Assembly (NCBI RefSeq): GCF_047237965.1
Contig: NZ_JBDFLX010000003.1
Coordinates: forward strand, 62,001-126,000
Length of the DNA stretch: 64,000 nt
Origin: Noviherbaspirillum_A sp047237965
GTDB taxonomy: Bacteria > Pseudomonadota > Gammaproteobacteria > Burkholderiales > Burkholderiaceae_D
Direction of reading: 5' to 3'
Shown in pieces: positions 35,128 to 43,795 of this stretch. A program made the position numbers and the translations under genes. The notes below the pieces were generated by a model. The model was not told the DNA's origin and did no database searches. It saw nothing but the letters and a program-made list of their open reading frames with translations. How positions within the stretch are numbered: the first letter of the stretch is position 1; each line of letters begins with the position of its first letter.

Positions 35128-37332
35128 TCACACCATCCGCTGTGCTGCTAGCCTCTGGCGCAGCAGGGTGGAAGGCAGGGTCGCATTGACCCGGGCATTG
35201 TTGTCGGCCGCGGACAAATCCACGCCGGACACTGCGCGGTAAGCATGCACGTAGCCCTGTACCTCGGGCCGCCAGAAGCGGGCCCAGTTCGCGCCTTGGG
35301 CAGCGTCATGCACACCGGCCCAGTTGCCGTATCGGATGCTGAGCAGCAATTGCTCGCCGAACACCCCTAGGTCGCGGAAGTTAAGCACATTGGTATCGCT
35401 CCAGCCCTGCATCCGCTTCATGGCGTCGACCCGGTCCATCCAGGGTTCGGGATAGGCAACCATCACCCTGGTCGGCAGGAATTCCCGGAATTCCGGCCGC
35501 GCCAGCAGCCATTGCTGCATCAGCATCTCGATGCGCGACGTGGATGGCAGGTCGCCGAACTGGTTGTGCGCGCCCTCGGCCAGGATCAGGTGGACCTCCT
35601 TGAGTGCGTTGAGCACCGGGAAGCCGTCAGCCACGATGGTGGTGTTGTCATCCTGGCGGTAGAACTGAATGGTGCGGTATAGCAGGTTATGGAAAGATTC
35701 CAGGAATTTTGAGCGGGCGTCGGCTGCCTGCATCTCGCCAATGGCGCGGCCTTCCAGCCGCAGGCCGTATTCATGGTTGTATTCATAATTGCGGCGCACT
35801 ACGCTTAGACGATGCTGTTCGTCCTGCACAAAGGCCCAGAGCAGGTTGTTGAGCGGGCGCAGGGGATCGACCTCGAAATTGGCCAGCGGGTCGAGGCGGC
35901 TGCTGGTGACACGCACATTCTGGAAGCGTCGGGTTACTGCGTTCAGGGTCTGCACCAGCATGCCTTCCTCGTGCCAGTAGGACCAGATCAGCTCCATCAT
36001 GCAAGGCGCCGCCAGTTTGCTGCGCAGGATGCCGGTGCAATCCTGGTACTGCCGTGGCGGCAGCTGATCCGGATCGTCGAACAGGCGGGTCTTGATGCTG
36101 ACGTCCTTGAGCTTTTCCCTTATCAGCGCGAGGTAGGGCAAGACATAGTCTTCGGTGCCATTGACCTGCTGGAGATATTCCTGCCAGAAGCGAGGCAGCT
36201 CGGGCGACAGACCGACCTTGCGCAACATGTATTCCCGGTCCTCTTCGGTGAAAGGAAATTCTTCCAGTAGCACACCGCAATTGACCATGACGAAAGCTTC
36301 GGTGGCAATCTTCAGCACGCGGTAGGCATCGGCATCGGTATAAGGCAGGTAGCGGCGCTTGGCCAGCTGGTGAAAGTTATGCACCAGCTCGGGAGCTGGG
36401 ACGAGCGGCTGTCGACGCAAGTCCGCGGCACCGCACAACAGATGATTCATGAAACGTTCATAGTTGTTGTAGCACATCGCATTGGTGCTGTTGCGGATCA
36501 CCAACCATAACGGCAGGTCTTTGGTCGGCTCGGCGCCAGTGCGGCGCAGAGTGACCGAGATATCGCCGCCGACGCGCCGCACGTGCTCATGGGCGGCATT
36601 CTCCATCCTGTACATAAGGCTGGTGCCGTCCGGGGACTCGCCGGTAATATGCATGACATTGGTGCCGGCTTTGGAATAGTTGGCCAAATACTCCAGCTGG
36701 CGCAAGGTCGCCCTGTTTCCGCCGGAAAAAGCAATACCATTGCCACCATCATGGCCGTCGGCGTCGCCCTCGGTCACAAGCTCGCGTGGCTCACCTTGCA
36801 ACTGGGCGCTCCCTGGGTTTATCGTCAGTGCTAATTTGCCCAGCGATTTACGATGGCTGATCCGGAGGATGAACGACTTTCCTGATTGCAGATTACTGCA
36901 TGGAAGCAGTTCGCATTGGTCATTAACTACCAGGGTATCGACTCTGAAGCCGGTATGCATCGTCAGCGTCAGGGCTTCGCAGCCGTCGCGTTGCAGCTTG
37001 ACGTACTCACTGTCCTGACTGCATACCTCGTATTCATTAACCGAAGCACAGGCGCTATAGACACCGGACTGCAAGTGATGGAATTCTACGCAACCATCAT
37101 CTTCGGTATTGCGTTCGTCAACTTGTATCCTTGTCAGGACTGCCTGTTCGGACGGGGGGCGGCCGGAACGCTTCGGCAACTGGGTATCGGTTTGGCCTGG
37201 CCCGTGGGCGGCGTCTGGTCTTTCGATCAGAAATATCCGCACATGGGCCCTAATGCGCACATTGGCATCGCCGCCGTCCCGCACGCAGACCTTCAGGGTG
37301 GCACCGTCATGGCCAACTGTATCCGTGTTCAT
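35128..37332 (-). CDS. Hypothetical protein with N-terminal Ig-like part and large helical domain (734 aa)
   Basis: ATG 37332 follows GAGGAG. Residues 1-130 look like a beta-sandwich (LKVCVRDGGD, CVEFHHLQSGVYSACASV), 130-260 another beta-rich part, and 260-734 are helical with a well-ordered, hydrophobic/aromatic-rich core (for example ELIWSYWHEEGMLVQTLNAV and NNLLWAFVQDEQHRLSVV). Many Cys residues occur in the first third. No catalytic signature or signal peptide is evident. It lies between the metalloprotease-like and PLP-enzyme genes and is probably a core, conserved component of this operon rather than a known enzyme. Confidence 0.75.
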   Translation of the reverse strand: MNTDTVGHDGATLKVCVRDGGDANVRIRAHVRIFLIERPDAAHGPGQTDTQLPKRSGRPPSEQAVLTRIQVDERNTEDDGCVEFHHLQSGVYSACASVNEYEVCSQDSEYVKLQRDGCEALTLTMHTGFRVDTLVVNDQCELLPCSNLQSGKSFILRISHRKSLGKLALTINPGSAQLQGEPRELVTEGDADGHDGGNGIAFSGGNRATLRQLEYLANYSKAGTNVMHITGESPDGTSLMYRMENAAHEHVRRVGGDISVTLRRTGAEPTKDLPLWLVIRNSTNAMCYNNYERFMNHLLCGAADLRRQPLVPAPELVHNFHQLAKRRYLPYTDADAYRVLKIATEAFVMVNCGVLLEEFPFTEEDREYMLRKVGLSPELPRFWQEYLQQVNGTEDYVLPYLALIREKLKDVSIKTRLFDDPDQLPPRQYQDCTGILRSKLAAPCMMELIWSYWHEEGMLVQTLNAVTRRFQNVRVTSSRLDPLANFEVDPLRPLNNLLWAFVQDEQHRLSVVRRNYEYNHEYGLRLEGRAIGEMQAADARSKFLESFHNLLYRTIQFYRQDDNTTIVADGFPVLNALKEVHLILAEGAHNQFGDLPSTSRIEMLMQQWLLARPEFREFLPTRVMVAYPEPWMDRVDAMKRMQGWSDTNVLNFRDLGVFGEQLLLSIRYGNWAGVHDAAQGANWARFWRPEVQGYVHAYRAVSGVDLSAADNNARVNATLPSTLLRQRLAAQRMV

Positions 37333-37373
37333 CTTGCTCTCCTCAATAAACGTTCAAAGGTTTGTTGATCGGT

Positions 37374-38693
37374 TCACGCCGCGATCCGCATCGCATTGGC
37401 CAAGCCGCTGGTACCTACCACTGCGCAAGCGGAAGACATTTCGAAGGTGCTGCGCAGCGCCCAGTAACCGAGCAGACGGGCCACGATTTCGCTTTCATCT
37501 TCCGGCCCCAGCAGTCCGTTGGCACGGGCCTGTCCCAGGACGGCAAACACCAGGGTCGGCGAAGCCCGATACATCCCGCCGGGATCGCGGTTCCATGCGG
37601 CGAACCGGGCAACAAGCTGTGCTGGCTGCCGCTTTTCAACTTCCAGCACCTCGGCCAGGGTGCGTCCAGCCAGGAGCCTCGGGCGATGGTTGACGAGGAG
37701 CGCGACAAAGCCCGGCAGGCTGGCATCCAGACACGCGAAAATTTCTTGCCGCTCCGGATCCAGGCCGTCGCGCGGATACAGTGTTTCCCAAAGCGCCGCC
37801 AGCTGCGCCCATTGCGGATGCGGATAGAGTGCATCGCCGATAGCGCAGGACAGGCGTACCCGGAACCACGGGACGGGGTGGGGGTCGTCGGTCGACAACC
37901 GGAACACGAAGGGCCGCGGCAGGCTGACCACGCCGATCAGGCCATAGGTCGAGCCGATGCCGACCCGGGCCACCGACCAGAAGTCGGCGACGATCTCGGA
38001 AATCCAGCGCTCCCACAACATCCAGGCCTGGCGTTCGCCGGAAGCGCCGCGCTGCATGCCGCGCAGCACCGGCCGCAGCGAGGCCACCAGGTCCAAGAGC
38101 GCGGCAGCCTGGTGACCTACCTCGTGCACCAGCGAGGAAGCGATGCCGCTTCCTACCATGCGCTCGCGCGGCACCCGGATGATAGATACCGGGTTGGCGC
38201 CGCCGCCCGGCAGCCGGGTGCGGGCGCGGCGGATGGCGGCGCCGACACCGCGGTCGAGGTAGCAGATGATGGGCGGTACTTCGTAATAACGTCCTGGCAG
38301 GGCCAGGGCATCGGCGCACAGGATGTCCAGGCCCGACATCCACACCCCGACCTCATGCTCGCTGCGCTGGGTGATGACCGCATTGAACATGTCGAACTGG
38401 GTCAGCACTGCGTTGAACTTCAACCGCAGCAGGGAAAAGCGGCGTTGTGCCGCCTCGGCGCCGGCTTCCTGGCCGGGGCCGCGCAGCCAGTCCAGGAAAC
38501 CCTGCACCATCCCGCGCAGCTCATGGCGCCCGGCGACCAGGTAGCGCTCTATGCCGACCTGGGCACGCGGCAGTAGAGCGGCAGCCGGCACCATGGTTTC
38601 GTGCAGCGCGAAGGGTCGCACCCGGGACAACCGGGACAGCAGTGCCCGTGCCTCATGCTCCAGCATGCGCGCGGCGAGGGGGTGCATGGCCAT
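37374..38693 (-). CDS. HEVGH metalloprotease-like protein (439 aa)
   Basis: The centre has SLVHEVGHQAAALLD (His190, Glu191, His194), the zinc motif HExxH of zincins. About 40 residues later comes SEIVADFW, an E-x-x-A-D third-ligand motif as in M48-like gluzincins. The N-terminal 150 residues are helical and Arg/Leu-rich; the C-terminal 200 residues are helical with many Pro/Arg. No transmembrane segments or signal peptide are seen, unlike membrane M48 enzymes. It starts 6 bp after the stop of the fused glycine-zipper gene. A maturation protease acting on the co-encoded glycine-zipper proteins is a natural hypothesis (inference). Confidence 0.8.
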   Translation of the reverse strand: MAMHPLAARMLEHEARALLSRLSRVRPFALHETMVPAAALLPRAQVGIERYLVAGRHELRGMVQGFLDWLRGPGQEAGAEAAQRRFSLLRLKFNAVLTQFDMFNAVITQRSEHEVGVWMSGLDILCADALALPGRYYEVPPIICYLDRGVGAAIRRARTRLPGGGANPVSIIRVPRERMVGSGIASSLVHEVGHQAAALLDLVASLRPVLRGMQRGASGERQAWMLWERWISEIVADFWSVARVGIGSTYGLIGVVSLPRPFVFRLSTDDPHPVPWFRVRLSCAIGDALYPHPQWAQLAALWETLYPRDGLDPERQEIFACLDASLPGFVALLVNHRPRLLAGRTLAEVLEVEKRQPAQLVARFAAWNRDPGGMYRASPTLVFAVLGQARANGLLGPEDESEIVARLLGYWALRSTFEMSSACAVVGTSGLANAMRIAA

Positions 38694-38699
38694 GATGGA

Positions 38700-40073
38700 T
38701 CAAGCCCCCAGCAGCACGATGACCTTGCCCTTGCGCACCCAGCGGCCGGTGTTGCGGCGCGGACCTGCGCCCATCCCCTGTTGCTGCATCATGCCGCCTT
38801 GGCCGGGCACGGCTGGCATCTGCTGCCCGCCGCTGGCCAAGGCTGGTGCCAGCTTTTGCGCGGCGCTGATTAGGGCGCGCTGGGCAGTGGTCATCGGATC
38901 GCCGCCGGGAGAGGCAGCGGCATTCTTAACGGTTTGCGCAGCCAGCTTCACGAACTGCTTGGCGCCCTCGAATTCCCGGTCCTCGTAGGAAAGGGACTCG
39001 GCTTCCAGTCCGAGCGCCTTGCCGGCAGCATTGGCTAGGCCCGAACCGATCTTCGCGCCCAGTGGCCCGCCGACATAGCCGCCCAGGGCTGCGCCCGCCA
39101 TCGGCAGCACCTTGCCCGCAGTACTCTTCAATACCGAACCAAGCGCCTGCCCGATGGGCGAGCGGATCGCGGTGCCGGCGACCCGGCCGACAGTCTTGAT
39201 CAGGTCGCCCAGGAATTGCTCCAGGTCGGCCTCGTTGTTCACGTTGAGCAGTTCGGCAGCCATTTCTAGCTGCTCGGCTTCGCCAAGCACTTCACCTTCG
39301 GCTTCGCCGCCCCATTCACTCTGGCCGAATTCGCCGAATTGGCCGAATGCTTCCTGCTGGCCAAACTCTCCCTGCTGGCCGAATTCACCGAACTGGCCGA
39401 ATGCTTCCTGCTGGCCGAATTCCAGCGAGGTGCGATCGATGTCGTGCATGATGATCTCCTTAGAAAGTGGCGCGCTGTTGCGCCGGGCGATCCTTGCCGG
39501 ATCAGTGGGGGATGAAGAAAACGCGTCGGTGCTGCTGCGGGCACAGGGATGGCCATGCTTCAGCAGCAATCCGGGTGCGTGCTCGGTGCTTGCGGCACAG
39601 AGCGCATGGCGCGCGACGGGGACGGGAAACGGCGCTGCCGACGTCGATGCCAGCTCATGTGCAGCGGCGGCCGCCAGCCTCACGAATGCCTTGGCTGCCT
39701 CGAATTCTTGGTCTTCCGGGCTGAGGCCCTCCAGTTCAAGACCAAATACTTCGCCTGACAGCAGAGTGGCCGAAGGGCTCGCTGTTCCGGAGTTGACCAG
39801 GAAAGGCAAGGTGGCGACTGCCGCCTCTTGCAGCAGTTCGCCCAAGGCATGTGCTCCTAGCGCAGTTCCCATCCCCAGGCGTTTGAACAGGGTACAGAGG
39901 AAGCGCTTCAGTCCTTCGCCGCCGCTTTCCATCAATATCGTGGCCAGTTCTGTTTCCTCGGCATCGTCCAGGATGCCGGGGGCTTCCAGTTCTGTCCCGA
40001 AGGCTCCCGTGCCGAAAGCATCCCGGTACAGAGCATCGGTTTCCGGATTGAATTTGACTAGCGGGCTTTCCAT
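38700..40073 (-). CDS. Fused tandem glycine-zipper protein, first gene of the sigma-54 operon (457 aa)
   Basis: ATG 40073 follows GAGGAAG. The frame contains two related modules. Module A (1-208) has an acidic helix (TELATILMESGGEGLKRFL), a short hydrophobic part and GLELEGLSPEDQEFEAAKAF, but its end is degenerate. Module B starts at an internal Met (residue 209, MHDIDRTSLEF; ATG 39449) with its own perfect AAGGAG site. It has imperfect FGQQEAFGQFGE repeats, an acidic helix (LEQFLGDLIKTVG), a Gly-zipper (GAALGGYVGGPLGAKIGSGL), SYEDREFEGAKQFV, and ends GRWVRKGKVIVLLGA. Module B parallels the 194-aa protein at 31338, which also starts MHD. Two products, long and short, are likely; the long frame probably arose when a stop between tandem genes was lost. 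Confidence 0.8.
   Translation of the reverse strand: MESPLVKFNPETDALYRDAFGTGAFGTELEAPGILDDAEETELATILMESGGEGLKRFLCTLFKRLGMGTALGAHALGELLQEAAVATLPFLVNSGTASPSATLLSGEVFGLELEGLSPEDQEFEAAKAFVRLAAAAAHELASTSAAPFPVPVARHALCAASTEHAPGLLLKHGHPCARSSTDAFSSSPTDPARIARRNSAPLSKEIIMHDIDRTSLEFGQQEAFGQFGEFGQQGEFGQQEAFGQFGEFGQSEWGGEAEGEVLGEAEQLEMAAELLNVNNEADLEQFLGDLIKTVGRVAGTAIRSPIGQALGSVLKSTAGKVLPMAGAALGGYVGGPLGAKIGSGLANAAGKALGLEAESLSYEDREFEGAKQFVKLAAQTVKNAAASPGGDPMTTAQRALISAAQKLAPALASGGQQMPAVPGQGGMMQQQGMGAGPRRNTGRWVRKGKVIVLLGA
39456..39461 (-). promoter_or_regulatory. Internal Shine-Dalgarno site for the second glycine-zipper module
   Basis: AAGGAG lies six bases before the in-frame ATG 39449 inside the 457-codon frame. 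Such an ideal site suggests independent translation of a 249-aa protein that starts MHD like its paralogue. Confidence 0.7.
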
Positions 40074-40137
40074 GCAACTTCCTCGGCAATTTTAGGATTT
40101 TTGCCGGCTTGCTGCTGCCGGCTATGCCCTTGCATTC

Positions 40138-40153
40138 GCAAGCGGCGTGCCAG
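40138..40153 (-). promoter_or_regulatory. Near-consensus sigma-54 promoter of the seven-gene operon
   Basis: The minus strand reads CTGGCACGCCGCTTGC: -24 element TGGCACG, four bases, -12 element TTGC, with GG and GC separated by exactly ten bases. Predicted transcription start is near 40126, giving a leader of about 53 nt to ATG 40073. It is the only plausible promoter for the tightly packed operon down to 30516. Confidence 0.8.
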
Positions 40154-40191
40154 CCTGATTAGGTGTTTTTGACGGGAAAGTGGAAGGCACG

Positions 40192-40252
40192 AGCGAAGTT
40201 GGCTTCGCTTTTCAGCGCGAACGGCCGAGGAAATGCGAAGCTGGCTTCGCAT
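40192..40252. promoter_or_regulatory. Two activator-type palindromes (UAS) spaced 42 bp
   Basis: AGCGAAG-TTGG-CTTCGCT (40192-40209) and ATGCGAAG-CTGG-CTTCGCAT (40233-40252) share the core GCGAAG-N2-GG-CTTCGC. Their centres are 42 bp apart, four helical turns, and lie about 74 and 116 bp upstream of the predicted start. This is standard geometry for tandem enhancer sites of a sigma-54 activator. Confidence 0.65.
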
Positions 40253-40260
40253 GTGACGAA

Positions 40261-41079
40261 CAGTTGTTTTGTCGCATTAAGCGAGGTGGCCCCCGCCATC
40301 CTGCTGTCTTTGAAGAATGAGCAGGCGGCCGTGCTGAATACCAAGGGATGCGATTTCCGGTCGACGTGATTCTGGTTTGTATTCGCTGGTACGCCGCCTA
40401 CCCCTTGAGCTATCGGCATCTCGAAGAAATAATGCAAGAACGCGGCGTGGTGGTTGACCATTCCTCGATCAATCGCTGGGCGATCCGGTTTCTGCCAGTA
40501 TTGGAAAAAGCCTTCCGAAAGCACAAGCATGCCGTCGGCACCGGCTGGAGGATGGATGAGACCTACATCAGGGTCAACGGCGACTGGAAGTATCTGTATC
40601 GGGCAATCGACAAGCAAGGCCAGACAATCGACTTTCTGTTGACGGCCGAGCGTAATGCAGCTGCCGCTAGGCGCTTCTTCGAGAAAGCCATGCAGCACAA
40701 CACGGTGCCTGACAAGGTTACGATGGACAAGAGCGGCGCCAACCAGGCAGCGCTGGAGCGACTGAACCAGGAACGCGAAGTACCGATTACGATTCGGCAG
40801 GTCAAATATCTCAACAATACTATCGAGCAGGATCACCGCGAGATCAAACGCATCACGCGGCCGATGCTCGGTTTCAAATCATTCCAAGCGGCGCGCGCGA
40901 TCCTGGCCGGCATCGAACTGATGCATATGATTCGCAAAGGCCAGTTCACGCTGAAGCGTGAAGGCATGTCGTCTGCCGACCAATTTTACGCATTGGCAGG
41001 ACAATTCCGCCCGGCGTAGGGAGTCGCTGGCAAAATCCGGTACCACTGTGCCTTGCCCTCGCTAAGGCGACACAAACTG
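40261..41079 (+). mobile_element. IS6-family insertion sequence (about 0.82 kb)
   Basis: Imperfect inverted ends are visible: CAGTTGTTTTGTCGCATTA at the left, and a right end whose complement reads CAGTTTGTGTCGCCTTAGCG. The length matches IS6-family elements. Exact edges are uncertain by a few bases and no 8-bp target duplication is seen. It lies about 9 bp beyond the distal activator palindrome of the sigma-54 operon. Confidence 0.75.
40348..41019 (+). CDS. IS6-family transposase (223 aa)
   Basis: The DDE triad is present: MDETYIRV, VTMDKSGANQ, and TIEQDHREIK. The N-terminal VILVCIRWYAAYPLSYRHLE is typical of the family. ATG 40348 is the first start after an in-frame stop, so the protein is slightly short at its N-terminus compared with usual members (about 235-240 aa), but the catalytic domain is complete. 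A second, broken copy is at 23407-24007. Confidence 0.9.
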   Translation: MRFPVDVILVCIRWYAAYPLSYRHLEEIMQERGVVVDHSSINRWAIRFLPVLEKAFRKHKHAVGTGWRMDETYIRVNGDWKYLYRAIDKQGQTIDFLLTAERNAAAARRFFEKAMQHNTVPDKVTMDKSGANQAALERLNQEREVPITIRQVKYLNNTIEQDHREIKRITRPMLGFKSFQAARAILAGIELMHMIRKGQFTLKREGMSSADQFYALAGQFRPA

Positions 41080-41168
41080 ACATTGCGCACACCCGCCCTG
41101 CTAAGGAACACGCTCCCATTCGGTCGTTGGCATGACACGGAGCCACAGTACACGTGCTAAGCCAGAAA

Positions 41169-41618
41169 TCAGACATGCGACAGCGTAGCCACCGGCCGGT
41201 CAAAATGGTATGCCATCGCTTCTAAAATTTTGCCAGGTGAAGTGCGAACCACTTCCCTAGGACGTTTGGCATTCAAATAGTTATTTGGAGATTCCATCCA
41301 AGCAGCAATTTCGATTCCTGGTGCGTCGCCGAATGCATTAACTATCGCTTTCATGATGGGCAGTGGCTTGTAGCCTTGATCAAATTGATATTGTGGATAA
41401 CAGTCCCTATCGCCGCGTTGTATGGCAAAAATACACTTCTCATGCCTCCAGCGGTTCACTTTGGCAGCGCCAGCATTACGTAGGCCCTGAAAGTCAGGTG
41501 CGGATCTCGCGGTTAAACCTGCGCCGATTTGTTCTGCTGTGAGCCATTGCGTGCCGGCAAAGATTAGCTTTATCGCTTCTTGCATCATCCGGACCTTGCG
41601 AATATTTAGTGCCTCCAT
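41169..41618 (-). CDS. DUF2384/MbcA-like protein (149 aa), possible orphan antitoxin
   Basis: The N-terminal half has a helix-turn-helix-like region (TQWLTAEQIGAGLTAR). The C-terminal half reads FGDAPGIEIAAWMESPNNYL and KRPREVVRTSPGKILEAMAY, which resembles the toxin-binding domain (W-x-x-x-P-N-x-x-L-x-x-x-x-P) of Xre/MbcA/ParS antitoxins. No RES-domain toxin or other partner is adjacent, so it is an orphan or has another regulatory role. Two starts are possible (41618 or the Met at residue 11-12). It lies among IS debris. Confidence 0.55.
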   Translation of the reverse strand: MEALNIRKVRMMQEAIKLIFAGTQWLTAEQIGAGLTARSAPDFQGLRNAGAAKVNRWRHEKCIFAIQRGDRDCYPQYQFDQGYKPLPIMKAIVNAFGDAPGIEIAAWMESPNNYLNAKRPREVVRTSPGKILEAMAYHFDRPVATLSHV

Positions 41619-41694
41619 GACCGCTCCCTACAGAAAATATTCGGCAGCCAAGTTTCCCTATTGGCAACTTTCAATGCTGAGGTTGCGGCATGTT

Positions 41695-41757
41695 TATCCG
41701 CAGCCGCTAAAGATGCATCAAGTAGTTTCTAGGCTTGTTCGTAGCCAATACGCTTCT
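41695..41757 (-). pseudogene. 3' end remnant of an unknown gene
   Basis: Minus-strand translation gives EAKQFNVEDLKKRIGYEQA followed by a stop, a protein-like tail with an upstream stop in the same frame. It appears to be the broken end of a gene whose body was lost. Confidence 0.25.
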
Positions 41758-41961
41758 TCAAGTCCTCGACATTAAACTGCTTCGCTTCGCCAGCCTTACG
41801 AAGATTGATCGGTTAGAATATGTCAATTGCCAAGGTTTCGGCATACGCTCGATCATTTCCATCTGCTCGACTGGCGACAGTGTCTTTATCTCGTCCGCAG
41901 GCACAGTATCGTCCGTGATTGGATCAACTGGCTTTCGCTTCAACTTCCATGTTATCGGCAT
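41758..41961 (-). CDS. Small hypothetical protein or gene fragment (67 aa)
   Basis: ATG 41961 gives MPITWKLKRKPVDPITDD, then an acidic helix (LSPVEQMEMIERM) and a basic tail. The sequence looks like a genuine protein N-terminus, but the end runs into debris in another frame, so it may be truncated. No family is recognised. It lies between an orphan antitoxin-like gene and an ISKra4 remnant. Confidence 0.4.
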   Translation of the reverse strand: MPITWKLKRKPVDPITDDTVPADEIKTLSPVEQMEMIERMPKPWQLTYSNRSIFVRLAKRSSLMSRT

Positions 41962-42077
41962 GTCAGTTTCTTCACCGTTACCTAAGATAGTTCTGCTTTG
42001 CGGACAAGGCAAGCGCTTGCCTGTTGTCACAAAATCCAATCCCCAATACCTGGTCACCTTTGAATGCGTTAGCGGAG

Positions 42078-42335
42078 CAGCATGCCCATCCGCAGCAGCA
42101 TCGCTGAATAGAGAGTTAATGAAGTCGTCAGCTTGCGTTGTGCGAAGAGGCGGCAAATGCGCGGAACGAATAAGGAGCCGCACCTTTTTGTTCAAGTTCG
42201 AGTATCGGTGCCCAATGGCGAGCTGAGAATGCGCGACATGCCGGATCGACGCCGAACCCTCATAGAAGAAAAGCGTAGCGATCACGGTCAATGTGTTGCA
42301 TAGCGGTGCCGCCGGTTTTGACTGCTCTTCGCCCT
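42078..42335 (+). pseudogene. ISKra4-family transposase remnant with right terminal repeat
   Basis: The + strand encodes MPIRSSIAE-stop-RVNEVVSLRCAKRR and MRDMPDRRRT, closely matching the C-terminal 80 residues of the intact transposase at 21917-23371, and ends in a degenerate copy of its right 29-bp repeat (42307-42335). Stops and substitutions show it is old. Confidence 0.85.
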
Positions 42336-42400
42336 GATGTGCATCGCTCAACCTCAGCAGAATCGGCTCTCCAGAGCTCTTATTTTGCAGTGGGCGCTTA

Positions 42401-43045
42401 TCATAGCAACATACGCCGCATATCTTCAAAATAACAATCGTAATCATTCCACCCTAGGATATCTATTACATTCGTTGCTAGATATTCAGAATGGAGTTTT
42501 CGGTATGTCGTCTCCTGTTCAACGAAAGCTCGAAACTCAAACTGTTCTCCATAGGTTGCCAGTCGCCTAAATACTTCGCGGTTAAGTGCTTCAATTTCCC
42601 GATTGGTGGTATTGATGAACTGGTTCAAACCACAAAATATAAGTAATCCAATAGGAATTGTATGAACAATTCTTCCGACAAAGAAACGAGCCGGTAAAAT
42701 CCTTTTATTAAAAATTCTATTCCATTCATCAGGAATATGTGTATTCTCAGAATATAAACCGATCGCTCGATTTGCCATTCTTAAAATAGAGCCAGCTAAT
42801 AAACCACAAGTAAAGGCTTCAGTCGAATATTTCTGATGCGCATCGATAATAATATGTTTCTCATCTTTGTTTTTTATCCGCCAGTCGTCAAATGATAGCT
42901 GAGATGTTGTTTCATTAAGTGCAATGGAAGCCAAAGGAATTGATTTCTGGATATTTTTTACTTTGTCAGCATATATGGCGTTTTGATGCAGAAGCGCCCG
43001 AACAGCATTTTCCGATCGCGTAAGAAAACTTATAGCACTTTCCAA
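42401..43045 (-). CDS. Hypothetical protein with one membrane segment (214 aa)
   Basis: The frame starts at TTG 43045 after AGGGA at suitable spacing; no ATG lies near. The product is largely helical, with one hydrophobic segment (about 125-143, VHTIPIGLLIFCGL) and a C-terminal aromatic/acidic helix ending EDMRRMLL. The gene is AT-rich relative to the rest of the window, suggesting recent acquisition. No family or partner is recognised. Confidence 0.6.
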   Translation of the reverse strand: MESAISFLTRSENAVRALLHQNAIYADKVKNIQKSIPLASIALNETTSQLSFDDWRIKNKDEKHIIIDAHQKYSTEAFTCGLLAGSILRMANRAIGLYSENTHIPDEWNRIFNKRILPARFFVGRIVHTIPIGLLIFCGLNQFINTTNREIEALNREVFRRLATYGEQFEFRAFVEQETTYRKLHSEYLATNVIDILGWNDYDCYFEDMRRMLL

Positions 43046-43268
43046 TTTTTTTCCCTAAAAATATCCAGCCTGATAATCAACATCTTACTTAACTTAGTTT
43101 TCATTCAAACTCATGATCCATCTTTCAGATAATTTAATTAAGGCAATTGCAAAAATTTGACAAATTTCACTCTTTGTCCGGCCAAAAATCGGATTAGCTA
43201 GTTAAAGAATATCAAGCTGGATTTTCTCATTCGTGCGCGGAAAAGGACTAGGTCCTTCGTCGAATCCT

Positions 43269-43514
43269 TTACTGAATTTTAGACTTTGAATAGGCTTGAA
43301 GAACATCTTCTTCAACTTTAAGATATTTGGAGATGTATTCAATCTGTCGCTCAATAGCCTCCCAAGTTAGATTAAATGTGCTGTGAAGCTGCTCTAACTC
43401 GGCAGTTGGATTTGCTTGATTTTCTAACTCTATTTTAACTGCAACCATAAGCTGTAACAGTTCGCGAGACGAATGATTAAGAATAATTAGTTGCTTTTCT
43501 TCTTTGGTAAGCAT
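43269..43514 (-). CDS. Small helical hypothetical protein (81 aa)
   Basis: An upstream in-frame ATG (43595) lacks a ribosome-binding site, whereas ATG 43514 follows AAGAGATC and starts MLTKEEKQLIILN. The product is helical and acidic, with repeated Glu/Gln-rich heptad-like segments. It is divergently oriented to the XRE regulator at 43796 with about 280 bp between, so it may be under that regulator's control (inference). AT-rich. Function is unknown. Confidence 0.5.
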   Translation of the reverse strand: MLTKEEKQLIILNHSSRELLQLMVAVKIELENQANPTAELEQLHSTFNLTWEAIERQIEYISKYLKVEEDVLQAYSKSKIQ

Positions 43515-43795
43515 TATCTGATCTCTTTTCTGAATATAAATTTTCGTCTCCAAAACATGTGGTAGGCAATATCTTTTAAATTTAAAACCGTTCATTTATG
43601 CCATGGAAAATTGCCAATAATTTCAAATAAAACTACGAGCTATCCACGACCACTTTTTAAATTATTCACTCAACTTAAAATTTCGAGTGAATGTGCGACT
43701 GTTCAAGAAAAACAATAACTTCTGTATCTTTCGTAAGACACAAATACTAAGGATTACTTAATACCCTGTCAAGTAAGAATATTGAAACTGCGGGG

